This document shows positions 47,223 through 59,235 of a stretch of DNA of 64,000 nucleotides, piece by piece (position 1 is the first letter of the stretch; every line of letters starts with the position of its first letter). The notes beneath the pieces are model-generated. The model was not told the origin of the DNA and searched no databases. It was given only the letters and a program-made list of their open reading frames with translations. The DNA is from Paracentrotus lividus (Eukaryota > Echinodermata > Echinoidea > Camarodonta > Echinidae). Made by a program: the position numbers and the translations under genes. Location of the stretch: the NCBI GenBank assembly GCA_940671915.1, contig CALNVZ010003426.1:32800471-32864470 (forward strand), written 5' to 3'.

Positions 47223-47709
47223 TCACTATTTTGCATGAAAATGTTGGAATCTCTTACGATTCATGTGCATGCACGATATTTACATGTATTTCTTTTGCTG
47301 GAGGTTGGAGAACAGAGCCACGGATTATAAAGGTAAGGGGATGAAAAAAGAAAAAGAAAGAAGAAAAGACATACAAACTGGCTTCCGTGTTTTTATTCTT
47401 ACTTTAATTTGCAAATGTAAAATACATAGAGTATAACATCATATTATCTTGGACAAAACAATAAAGAGTACCTCTTGAGCATACTTTTATACAAAAATAT
47501 ACAAAATATATTTATATATAAATACATATATAACTACAAATATGCATTTGATCATCATAATCATGGTATAACTTGCTCTAATTACAAAATATATCAATAC
47601 CCGACTCTTCTAGGGGCTGCATTTGGTGGCGAGAGCCCGAGAAACGGAAAGAGAAAGAGTGGCAAACGGGGGCAATAAAGGGTAGAGGGGCATCAAAAGT
47701 ACCAGAGAG

Positions 47710-48140
47710 GGCCCTAGGAGAGAGAGAGAGAGAGAGTAAGATATATTTGTATAGGCCTATGTATAGAGAGAAGGGATAATATAGAGAGAATGGAATAAAA
47801 GTGGCCAAATTAGGAGTGAGAAACAGAATATTAAAGAGAAAAAACAGAGATGGGGACGGGAGATTGAGAAATAAATAATATAATTCCGAAGAGATGACAT
47901 TACAGTTTCTCTTTTTCTCGTCTTCCCCGTCCCCATCTCTGCTACTTCTCTTTCTGTTTTTCCTTCTATCTTGATCTCTTTCGTCTCCTCCCCCCCCCCC
48001 CGCTCCCATCTCTGTACTTCTCTTTCTGTTTTTCCTTTATCTTGATCTTTTCGTCTCCTCCCCCCCCCCCCCCCGTCCCCATCTCTGCTATGTTCTCTTT
48101 CTTTTTCTCACTCTTTGCTTTCTCTTCCCCCTTTAGCTTT
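47710..48140. repeat. (GA)n and duplicated CT-rich minisatellite
   Basis: A GA run at about 47719-47735, then a 70-75-bp CT-rich unit (CTTCTCTTTCTGTTTTTCCT, poly-C) repeated about three times from 47890 to 48110. Confidence 0.85.
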
Positions 48141-48310
48141 CTTTGTGATTTGCTATCATCAGGCCAGGGAAAGATAATGCATTTACCAAAAGGCAGTATG
48201 TTGCATTCCACAAGGTCTCGGACCTGTCATAAAACTTGAGGTGTTGAACACCACCTGTTACTTGGTAAGCCTTCACGGTGTCAAATTACCCATGGAAGAC
48301 TTCACATTAC

Positions 48311-48375
48311 GGACACTATAGAAGCAAAGAGATATTATTACAATGAACTGTAATATCTCCTTGCTAGAAGTGTCC
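48311..48375. ncRNA. microRNA-like hairpin candidate
   Basis: GGACACTATAGAAGCAAAGA and GATATTATTACA pair with TGTAATATCTCCTTGCTAGA and AGTGTCC around a 6-base loop, giving a stem of about 28 pairs with small bulges. It could equally be a tiny MITE; there is no match to a microRNA I know. Confidence 0.3.
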
Positions 48376-48804
48376 ATGTTCACATACTAGTACATATACA
48401 GCATAATAGCATGGACCTAATACCTCTTTTCTTTCAGAGCAGAGGTTATGGTCAAAGCAAGAATGAAACAATTCTTCTTTCCTCCATGGTTAGAGGTATT
48501 AAATCCATGACAACAGTTACCAACTTTGAAAATGTTACTTACTTCAAAACTCCAAACTTTGCTGCCCTCATAGTTCGGTACTTGTACTTTTATGTGCACA
48601 ATGGTGAAATCTCTTTTCATGTTAGAACACGCCCTCTCATAGCTCAGCTTATAAAACTGGGCTGACGTGTGTGGACCAGACTAAGTTTTGGTACAATACA
48701 AAATACTAAACACCAAAGTGAAATAAACATGAAGCGAGAGAGACTGATCAGAAGACAAAATATGGGGAAAACATTGAAAATGAGAAGGGGAATGCAGAGA
48801 AGAG

Positions 48805-48870
48805 AGAGAGAGAGGGGGGGGGGGGGAGGGGAGCTGGAAAGAATAGAGAGAGAGAGAGAGGGGGGGGGGC
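48805..48870 (+). repeat. (AG)n and poly(G) low complexity
   Basis: Two AGAGAG runs each followed by a G run. Confidence 0.9.
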
Positions 48871-50143
48871 TAGAAAATATTAAGTGAGAATGGAAGAGAG
48901 TGTTTATAGGATGTGGTTGTAATAATGACATCGGTACAGACCACAAACGGAGGCTGGTTGGACCTTTAAGTTTATGTCTAGAGCACATTTTATTAATGCG
49001 TCTTACTCTGCCTTGAGATGTTATAACAAGTTAGGTATTACTGTATCCTATTCCATGAAAGTGATCTGTTTCAAATCTATCATCAACAGGTCACTATGGC
49101 ACTAGACTGTTTGTAAACATTACCTGATAACATAGTCTTTGCTCGAAGTCTTCTCATCGCAAAGACTATTACATATTATGATTATACATGAGATATCGCC
49201 CAAGCACCACAGAGAGCTTAGAGAAAATATTGTTATTGATAGTATAAATATTTCACTCGGGTTTGGGGGAAATTTAGGGGCATCAATTTTTCACAAGGGG
49301 GGGGGGTTTAAAGGTATATTTTGTCACTAAATACAGGGGATATGGTGAGGAGAGCTAGGGGAACATTTGTAATATTAATATCACCTTATAAAAGAATGTG
49401 GGAGACATGTCTCCCCCCCCCCCTCCCAGGAAAATTTGATTTTCATGATTCCTTTCATATAAAAAAAATATATTCATCAATCATGGCGAGAACAATTCCC
49501 TGGTTTAAGTTTATGTCTATTTTATACCCTCGCTACTCTACTCTCTGAATCTCTCTCTCACTCACACCCTTTTCCCCTCTCATTCTTTCACTCTTCCTTG
49601 CCCCCTGGTGTTTCCAGGTCGTCATAAATTTTGTACTAGCCAAGATGATTAGACGTGAAACATCAAGGACATTCAAATAACTCGGTAGTTGTTTGAATGT
49701 CCTTGGCAACGTATCGTGATTGCATCGATTTCTTTCTTTGCATCCACATGCACCCCTCAAGCTTTAGTGTCACATGTTCCACCCACTGATGCAAGTCAGT
49801 GGGCAGGGTTAGTTGACCTCCTATTGCTTGTGAATACACAAAATTATACACATCATGACATTTATGAACTGTGCATAGCCTTAATGCATTCCCTAACACA
49901 CGCAATGAGTGGTCGGCGACCAAATGATTAGTCCATCGTAAGGTCGCCAGCCGGACATGATGTCATTATGACGTGTCTTAACCAAGACCTTGTCATCTCT
50001 CTGCTTCATTCTTCTGAAATGATAAAGAGAAATAGTTACTTCACAAGCAGTGTATAATGATAATACATCATTCTGTATTATATTTCTGTTATATCAATAT
50101 TTAAAAAATAGGTGGCGACCATATGGTAGGTGACGGTAGACCT

Positions 50144-52836
50144 AGGCCTACCGTATTTTACTTTTTATTGAAATTTATTGAGGTCAAATTTTAGTTCACC
50201 GTACGTCTTCGTTCGGCGATTCGGAGTTTAGAATTTTGCCGTTTATTTTATTTGGGAATATAAGGTCCAACGTTAACTGTTAACGTTAGACTCTAACGTT
50301 AGGTAGAGGTCTAAGTTAGATCTATTTATAGTTTTCATTGATTTTGTGTAAAATATGAAAAATTGTTGATTGAATGACAATGTTGCATTTTCTATAATTT
50401 TTGAAATTTGCGCGAAATGGTCTCCCCTCATAAGAGTCATATTATGGAGTTAAAAATTATTGTGCGCCTGAGGCTGTGCAGGTCAAATCTGATTGTTCTT
50501 CCTCCTTGATTCTCGTTCGCACTTGATTTGTGAAAGCTCACTAAAAATTAACAAGCGAACGGGATAGAAATAAAAAAAAGCAGGCCATGGGCATGGGCAT
50601 GGCCCGCGGCACCTCTCATACAGAGCCGCGGCCGCCGGGCTTGGCCGGGCAACAGCCGAGTCACGTCAGAGCCTGCTGGTTGCAGCTTCGCAGAGCAGAG
50701 CGTGAGCGGTATTTAGCGGAGGAGCATCGCGACGCGACTGAGGGATCGAGAGAGTCCGACCTCCACTCTCCAGCGAAAAAAAAAGAAGAAAAAAACCCAA
50801 CATAAATATGTCTTTTTCATGTAATTTAACCATCTCTCACACAAATCAAAAAGAAGCAATAGCTTGCTCGTGTCCTTTTATACTTACAAGTTTATTAAAT
50901 ATCCTCTTAAACTGTAAAATAACGATGATTTTCCTCAAAAATAGTCATTCGAAACATCCAAGCTGACTACTGATCCGTGATCGCAGATATTCGCTATGGA
51001 TTGTCATGGTGACGTCAGGTTTATCAGAACATTAAGCTAGCTAAGCGGATCAGAATCGTAGAGGGCAGCAAATAGTGTAAAAGGAGTAAGTAATTTCTGT
51101 CCACAAAATTGCTAAATAATTATACTTTTTCTTTTGATATTGTACCATGTCAATTACGGCTTCAATATTTCAACCATCGCATATTATTTTTTTTATTTTT
51201 ATGTTATATAGTGCATGTTTTGTAGCTGAAAGTGAACGCAGTTGTATCTTAGAAAGGTAAAGTTGTGTTATTACAGTCCCATATTGTATGAATCTGTGTA
51301 TGGTGCCTGGTGGAGAAATGTAGATGTTGTGTGGACTTTGTCTTTGGGGGTGGGGCTTTAAGTATAGATGTAATATTTAAATAAATGTGGTCAGATCTTT
51401 GAAGAAAATGGCTTATATTTACTGATAAGACCCGATAGAATGTTTTATTGTAAGTCTGCAAGCTCAAATATACATTTAAGCCGAAAAATCTTCAAATTTA
51501 ATAAAAATTAATGGCAAGTTTCACTTTCAGCGGTATTAAAAAACTATTAAAGTCAAAGACCAACTAAGAAGAAGATTTAATCTGGTCCTCGGAGTTGGAT
51601 CAACTGTTTTTACATTTGGGGACCTGCCGTGACGGAAGAGAGAAGATGATATTCCAGCATGTATTGCGAGCATCGAGACTCTGCGTCTCTGGATAGTCTA
51701 CCATGTAATAATAATATTTGATAATTTGTTGATTTACGTCGTTTGAGCATCTTCATTTTGGACGAACAAATTTAGCTTTAGCACTTTTTTATCATCTTGT
51801 ACGAAAGTAATGATTTTGTTAAATTTTTAGATTGCGGTATAAGTTTGACTGAGTAAAATTTTCTCATTTTGCATGGAAATTCCAGTTTGGGGACTTTTTT
51901 GTACACCAATTTCATAGCTCGGCCAGGGAGACTAAGATAAATCAATACAATCAATCATCTGTCATGATTGGACAACTGTTCCAAGTTTAGACATCGTGCA
52001 ATGGAGCTTGTGTACTTTTAGATGCTGTCCGACCAAGACAGATTTTCGATCTCCATACATGTACATGTAGGCCTTTGCGTCCGGACAAACTTGAGCGCTT
52101 GCTGCAAACTGTGCAAGTCAATGCAAAACAATGTCCATGTTTGTAGCCAAGATCAGAGGCACATGCCCCACACCAATATTTAAGAAATAGTGGTATAGGG
52201 TGTCCCATGACTTTTTGTGAGGCAATGTCGCACCAAAAATGGCTTGTTTTTGTGATTTAGGTATGAAATCAATGGAAATTAGGTTTAATTATACTTTTAA
52301 TTAGTATAAACAATAAATTTGGGCTTGTGCTCTTTTAAAGTTATCAATTTCATTGAAAAAAAGAAAAGTAAACTTTAAAACACAAAGAAACATAATTGTT
52401 AAACAAAGTACATAATTTTGACTCTTGGCCATGTGTTATGAACCAAAAAAAGACTGAAAAATGTTGTTTTGTAGAGTTTCCCCTGATTTTTTTTTTCATA
52501 TGTCGTATCTCCTCTAAGTGGAGGGGTATTTTCATGAAATTGATATAATTTGAAAGCTGACACGTAAGTGTTGAGGGTGGTTGACAAGGGGAAGCAAAAG
52601 GGGGAGCGGTAGACACAAGGAGGAACCCCATTTGTTGTACACTAAAGTCAGACCAAAGGGAGGAAAGATTATGTGGGATCTCCCCTCCCCCAAAAATGGC
52701 ATCCTCAATAATCGGTTACATTTTCCCGTCATTAGATGTTGCATCACCCTACTTTATTTTGAATGCCATTTTTGAAATCTACTTAGAATAGAAGTTATTA
52801 TAGAAAGAAAAAAAGAAAAAGAAAACAGTTGCACTC
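50144..52836. other. Intergenic stretch, no gene seen apart from the GC-rich island
   Basis: AT-rich outside 50587-50790. Short frames only, with no recognisable domains or splice patterns. Confidence 0.4.
50587..50790. promoter_or_regulatory. GC- and CpG-rich island, candidate promoter or GC-rich retroposon
   Basis: About 200 bp with many CG dinucleotides (GAGCCGCGGCCGCCGGGC) in AT-rich surroundings, and a CRE-like TGACGTGA on the minus strand. On the plus strand it ends in an A-rich tail (GCGAAAAAAAAAGAAG), which fits a retroposed RNA; on the minus strand it could be the start of the DCDC1-like transcript. Confidence 0.35.
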
Positions 52837-52838
52837 TA

Positions 52839-53696
52839 CCGAGTGAGTCAGAAAAAACTAGACACCTAGAAAAATTTTACTAAAAAGAAAACCAATTTAT
52901 AAACCCCAAATTATTATACATATTCCGAAAGAGTAACTTTTCCCTCAACTTTTGCAACCAATTTTGTGATGTATCTTTATCTTTACGCTTGAAGGAACAG
53001 GGCGCATTGTTTGCGAACATGTTAATTTTGAATTGTGCAAAAGTGGGAGTAAAATCAAAACAACAAAAAGCTATAAAAAAGCAACTCCATCCTGATTAAA
53101 ATGGCATAACTTTTTAATGAAAATGTCTTGCGCTAAATAACTTGGCAGGGGTGTTGTTACACATATCGACTATATTTTGTGTGAAAATGAGAAAGATCTG
53201 TAGAGTCAGCACATGTCAAAGACAAAATAATCACTTTTCAAATTCAAAAGGATTAAGAGGCCTTTTTAGGTCTGTCAGTGACAATTTACTTTTTGATGTG
53301 TACTCATTCGTAGATTACTTGACAAATCAATTTATTTTTTTACACAGAATCTACATGTTGTCGATAACCATAACAACACCCTTGCCAAGTTATTTGGCTC
53401 AGAACATTTTTCTTAAAAAGTTATGCTATTTTATTCAAATGGAGTTGCTCTTTTGTCTGCTTTTGTTGTTTCAATCTTATCCCCACTCTTGCACAATTCG
53501 AAATTGACATGTTCGTAAACAATGCATCATGTTCATCGAAGCGTAAAGACATACCACACAAATATGGTATCAGAAGATGCGGGAGAAGTTGGGAGAAGTT
53601 ACTCTTTCAGAATATATATAATAATTTGGGGTTCATTAATTGGTTCTCTTTTTATTGACATTTTCCGAGGTGTCTAGTTTTTTCCGACTCACTCGG
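52839..53696. mobile_element. Mariner-like foldback element, about 350-bp inverted arms
   Basis: TA precedes CCGAGTGAGTCAGAAAAAAC on the left and follows the complement of CCGAGTGAGTCGGAAAAAAC on the right. The arms continue with ACCAATTxATxAACCCC and AGAGTAACTTxTCCC. No transposase; a half copy sits in intron 11. Confidence 0.85.
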
Positions 53697-54559
53697 TATC
53701 TGACCACTTTGTCCTGATACATTTAGTGCACAATTTGATGGTGTAAAAGATGTCGAGTTCAAGGCAAGTGGTCATTTGCTTAATTTTTGTTTACCGTAAT
53801 GTAAAGTTATCAAAGTTACTTGGCTTCTGCAAAAAAAATATACAATTTAAAGTTGAAATAGGTGCACAAAATGTGCTTTCCGCAATGATTTTACGTAATT
53901 AATTCATGTATTAGACTGTACATGTATTAAAAAAATGACTATACAACAGACCTGCATTTTATGTTGCAAGAAATGGAGTTTGCTGCAGCTGTGATTTAAA
54001 GCCCTAAAGCCCCTCCCTCCTGTCTTGAAGCTCTTCCATTATACCTCAGTCAGATTAGAGTTGGGCAAGTCCAAGATAACTTACACGTTACTTTGACATT
54101 TCAGAGGCTTTAACCCTTAAAATAAATCTTTGTGAAGGTTAAACCTGGTGTATAGTTTTGGTAACAAAAAAGGAATTGGCACAAAACCGATCAAATGTGG
54201 TTACATGTTGTCCACATTGCACTAAAAGATATGTGTGAGAGATCTTGTGACATTCCTTTCATTATTTCTGATGAATTTCATTAAAAATGTTTAAGGACCT
54301 TGCACAGGTAAGTTTCTGCGCATCTTGACCGCGCATCCTGGGCGCGCATTATTTACTACGTCACAATGGAAAAAAATATTCAGCCTCATGTGCGAATCCA
54401 GCTTCAAAGAGTTTAAAAGAAAGAACTTTTTAAATATGTTAGTCCTTCCTCTTTTGTTCATTATTTCACTACTTGCAGAGATATGAAAGCATCTATGTGG
54501 TGCATGTGTGTTATTCTAAGAGTGCGAAATGGATATGAAATAACTGGAAATGTTGGGAG

Positions 54560-55240
54560 CAAGATTTGAATAGTCGAAATTAGATAGTAGTTTTCACCAT
54601 TTTTGAGTATTTTGGACGTTTCGGGTTTTCAAGTCGACTCACCACTATTACAGCGCCGATATTTTGTAAACGAGCACATGGACCCCCGTTTTTTAATGTT
54701 CTTATACTCTTTTAGTTTATATTCTTCTACAACTTGGCAAATTTTGATGAAATTGACTCTTTGGTTTTGAATGTTCGAGAGCATGATTTTGAATCAAGTG
54801 TAATATAGGTTGGATTCTGAGACTTGTTTGACGTTTTCGGCACGTTTTTGTGGTTTTCAAGCCAATTCGCAAATATTCGGGCTCCGATTGCTTAAAAAAC
54901 GAGCACAAGGTCCCCCTTTTTTAATGTTTCTACCCATGGAGTACATGTATGTATTCCTCTACAACTTTGCAAATTTTTATGAAAATGACATGGATTTTGA
55001 ATGTTTGGGAGCATAATATTGAATCAAGTGTAATTTAGAGTGGATTTTCACGCTTTGTGGACGTTTTCGGCGTGTTTTTGTGACTGTTCAAGCCGATTTG
55101 CGAGTATTCGGGTGCAGATAGTTCAAAAACGAGCACATGGACCCCCCTTTTTTAAAGCCTCTACATATTTATGGTGAATCCCTCTACAACTTTGCAAAAT
55201 TTTATGAGACTGTCATGTTTTTAAAAAAAGTTGCACCTTA
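54560..55240. repeat. Tandem array, about 229-bp units
   Basis: ACGAGCACATGGACCCCC begins near 54670 and 55127, with ACGAGCACAAGGTCCCC near 54899. Units share CTCTACAACTTTGCAAATTTT and TTGAATCAAGTGTAAT. A diverged unit recurs at about 58760-58900. Roughly three units. Confidence 0.8.
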
Positions 55241-55261
55241 ATAGTTCAGGGGACCGTATCC

Positions 55262-58035
55262 AAATATTTACCCCATTTCCCTTAAAAAGTTTGACCGCGT
55301 GGTGAACGTGATGTGTACATTACGTGTACTGACTAGGAAATCATGTCAGCTCGAGCCAAGCTGGGACTTCGGCCCCCGAGACCCACTCAAAAAACCCGTT
55401 TTTGGACATTACTTTACCCCATCTTCCCATGGACCAAATTTTGTTCAGTGGGATAGTATGACTGTACATGCAAAATATATTTAGCTGACAAAAATAGTTG
55501 GGTAAGTCGAACTGACAGCTTCAAAGACCCCTCCCCACTGCGCATCGCGTCGGTCATATGCCGCAGTAACAGTGTGCTGTTATCTCTGTTATACATGTAT
55601 AATAAACACATAGCTTCCTGTTTCTCTCTGATGATTCATATATTAAGACATTATTTTTAAGTTAGATCTTAGTACTTGCCCGTTTCATAGGCTTGATCTC
55701 TATCTTTATTTATTTATTTTTAAGGGAAGTTTCGATAGCGAGAATTCTTAGAGTGGGTTAATAATGTATGATTGTTGCAATATCCGACTTTTTTTTATTT
55801 TTATTTACATACAAAAATCTTTCGAGTCCAAAGAAGGTTCAATACATTTTATTTATAAGATATAAATCTAGGCCTATTGGCTATCTTGCAGTTAACCATT
55901 GCCAGACCCCCCTCCCCACCCCTCCCCCCCCCCCAATCGCCTGCACCCTTTGCCTTACGTCATCTTTTCAAAAATATAAGTCGTATACAACTATAATTAT
56001 GTAATCTAATAATATAATATAGTTAGCTCCAAACACAGGCTCTGCGTAATGTGTTAATCAAATTTATTTAATAATGCATAATGTCATTATACATTACCGC
56101 GTTGTAGCTCGGCATGTGCTATTTATTTATATTTATTTTTACAACAATTGAAATAAAATAAGACCGGATCCGGTGTTAGAATTTAGGGAGGGCACTGATC
56201 TGTTAGTATACATCAGGTAGTGGGCGCAGTCAGAAATATTGAATGATAGGGCGTAGTTTATATAATACGAAACTGAGTGGTTTTCATAAGTATTATTGTA
56301 CCTGTGCCTGGATCCGTCACTGCAAATGTTTCACTATGTGTTGATTATGTATTACCATCGGCTAATTTCTTATTTTTATATATTGGATCAACAACAGGGA
56401 CAATAATCCAGGATGAAAGTAAGCCCCTACATAATTATTTAGAGGGGTTATCGTGTTTTATATCTGTGTTATTACAGTTATCGTTATAATATCCAACATA
56501 GATATCATGTTATTTAGAATGTAAACTTTAGTAGTACAGTAATTTTTTTTTTTTTTTTTGCACCAACTTTAACTTGTTTGATACTCAATTAGTGCAATCT
56601 TCTACAAAAATTATCAAGATAGTTTTCAAAATGTGAAATGATATCAATTTACGAATGGAACATACTTTTTTAATCTTTAATTCAGGGGAAAAATGCAATA
56701 TCATAGCCACATTGACATGATATTTTCATTTATTTTTTTCTACAAATACAGTCTAGTAATTCCAAATATTACAAAGAGGAGAAAAATAAACAGTGTATCA
56801 GAAATTCCAGACTTTGATTTCATAGTTTCATATTACATTCGTTTGAATATGAAGATACTGAGTATGATCCTTACCTTACGAAGATACTTGTGAATAAGGA
56901 AAATCACGAACAAAGATGAGAGAAACGGACAGGAAAGATAAGGGGTTGTAAGAGGGAAAAGAATATCAAGATAAGATAATAATGATCTTTAAAAAAAATT
57001 ATTAGTCATCTGATAATATAAAAACACTCAGAATTGTCTACAAAAAACCCCCATTTGGTTGCTCCCCTCCTCCACTCTACATGCTTTCCAAGAAAAGTGT
57101 ACTCATGAATAATAAAATGGCATAAAAAATATGAAATAAGTATTTGAACTATCAAAGATTATCCATTTTCTCATTACATATTATTACATGCATAAAATAT
57201 TATATATTTTTATACTCTTCTGTCTTACACACCACTCCAATTCCTTTGATCATTTTTGTCCATGATTTCTCATTCCTTTCCTGTACGATATACCGTATCA
57301 TAAGTATAAGTAACAAATAAATTCACCATATCAAGTGAGCTGCATTGATTGCGATATTATATTATGAATTTTCGTTCTTCTTAAAAGATGTGTGAGCGGG
57401 GGGGGGGGGGTCTAGTAAAGCTTTGATCTTATACGATAGGCCTATATGCCTAGTCTATATCCACATATTCCTGGCATCGAGTTTATAATTCCAGAATTCA
57501 TTGCATTGCAAGACTATTGTATTTAACCAAAATTAATTAACTTCCTATTATTTCATCGGCTGATGAATTTAAGACCTCAGTTAATGGGATCCCCTTGAAA
57601 TAAACAAAAAATACATATAAGGATCAAATCCCAAAATTAGGCAAGTCATCAATAATCTAGCATACAATAAGTATGAAAATAATTATAAAAAAACAAATAA
57701 ACGAGTATTACCGATGTTTTATAAACAAGCTATCATGCACCATTATACACGGAAGCACATCGCTCCCGAGCATGCGCAGTATGAGGGGGGGTCTTTGAAG
57801 CTGTCGTTCTGCACTTCCCCCACTATTTTTGTCAGTAATATATTTTTGCAATGTACATTCATACTACTTCCCACTGACAAAATTTGTCCATGGGAGATGG
57901 GTAATAATGTCCCAAAACGGTTTTTGTAGTGTCTGGGCCGAGTCCCCACTGTCGCGCAGCTGACATGATTCCTCGATCCTTTACTGACTACATCACTTTC
58001 AGGGGTCAAACCTTTTAGGGAAAATGGTGGTAAAT
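55262..58035. repeat. Long inverted repeat pair, about 290-bp arms
   Basis: The left arm (55262-55560) and the complement of the right arm (57755-58035) share CTGACAAAATTTGTCCATGG-type, TATATTT, and CAGCTTCAAAGACCCC words in the same order. The 2.2 kb between contains no domain I recognise. Confidence 0.7.
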
Positions 58036-58049
58036 AAATTTGTAGCTGG

Positions 58050-58361
58050 CTCCCTGATTATAAGCTGGTGTATTAGTGGTTGAGAAGGAAAAATTAATTT
58101 GGATTCACAGTTAGATATATGAAAGCCTGAATCCTATAACTGTAACAAGAAAGTTATATTACATGGCAACTCGTTTTAATTTTTATTTCACGATATTATA
58201 GTATAAAAAGATAAGACGGGACCCGACTCAGCTTTGGTGCACTAGCGTTCACATGGAAAACCAATGGGATTCTCTGTGTGGGATACACAACAGTCGCTCA
58301 CGGTCCATTCATGCGGAAGTTCGGGGGACAGGACAACCCAACAAAGGTCTCAAAACCGTTA

Positions 58362-58425
<64 letters not shown>

Positions 58426-59235
58426 TGTGTGGATTCAGACATTTTCACTGAAATTACCGAAATCGTGAACAGATATCACAAAATCTCTCACACATGTCTT
58501 TTAGCGCAATGTGAACAACATGAGACTATATTTAATCAGTTTTATGCCAATTTTTTTTTTTTAACCAAAACTATACACCAGGTTTAAACTATACTTTTAA
58601 TTTTCTTATACATGTAGATTCCAAGCCTCTAAGATATGGTTTTTGCCATTTTACGCACGGTTTTGACAAAGTAATGACGATTTTAACTTTTTTGTTTCAA
58701 TCGCGAGGTCTAACAGAGGCAAATTTCTTAAATTATGCGTATTTTACATTCCATCCAAATATGGCAACTTCAAAGTCCCGTAGCAAAAAATCAAGCACGT
58801 GAACCCATATTATTTTTTGTATTTTTGGCATACATAGATACCAATGTACTTCTGTGCAAAATTTGGTGAAAATGACATGGACTTCGTTTCAACTGTGCAA
58901 CGTCCTAAAATGAAGCGTAATTTAACTGCCGTTTAGACCTCTGCTGAGACGTTCACACGCCGGAGGTTACGGCGTGAATTAGTGCGAAGATCTGTGTGTA
59001 ACACCCACACAAGAGAATCCCCATTGTTTTCCACGTGAGCGCTAACCTGAGACGGGTCCCCGTCTTATAATACTTATATTATGAGATATAGACACTAAAA
59101 TGAGATTTAAAGTAAGTATAATTTGCTTTATTATTGTTATTGGATTCAATCTTTCATAATTTATCTAAATGTGAATCCAAATTAATTTTTTCTTTCTCCC
59201 GAAACTATACGCCAGCTTTAAGGGTCCTTTTACCC
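58050..59235. mobile_element. Foldback element with about 300-bp inverted arms and internal poly(A)
   Basis: Arms share AAAATTAATTTGGATTCACA, ATAAGACGGGACCCG (right: ATAAGACGGGGACCCG) and GGAAAACCAATGGGATTCTC-like words. The middle holds A60 at 58363-58422 and a diverged 229-bp unit. It directly abuts the previous inverted repeat. Confidence 0.72.
58363..58422 (+). repeat. Poly(A) run, 60 bp
   Basis: Uninterrupted A60; length may be unreliable in an assembly. Confidence 0.95.

Larger units (their letters stand above)
45431..50143. mobile_element. Segment bounded by imperfect inverted repeats (possible non-autonomous transposon)
   Basis: Left end AGGTCTAACGTCACCAACCG and TTTGGTCGCCAC; right end, complemented, AGGTCTACCGTCACCTACCA and TATGGTCGCCAC. 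About 32 bp with five or so differences. An internal GGCGACCAAATG occurs near 49916. No transposase-like frame and no clear target duplication, so this may be an old element or two related solo ends. Confidence 0.4.

Noticed and set aside
47578..48239. Glu/Lys/Arg-rich and Pro-rich frames of up to 143 codons
   Set aside because: They come from duplicated CT-rich minisatellite and poly-C/poly-G tracts on both strands; no domain or splice context.
58253..58587. Poly-lysine frames
   Set aside because: They are a 60-bp A run read in two frames inside a foldback element.
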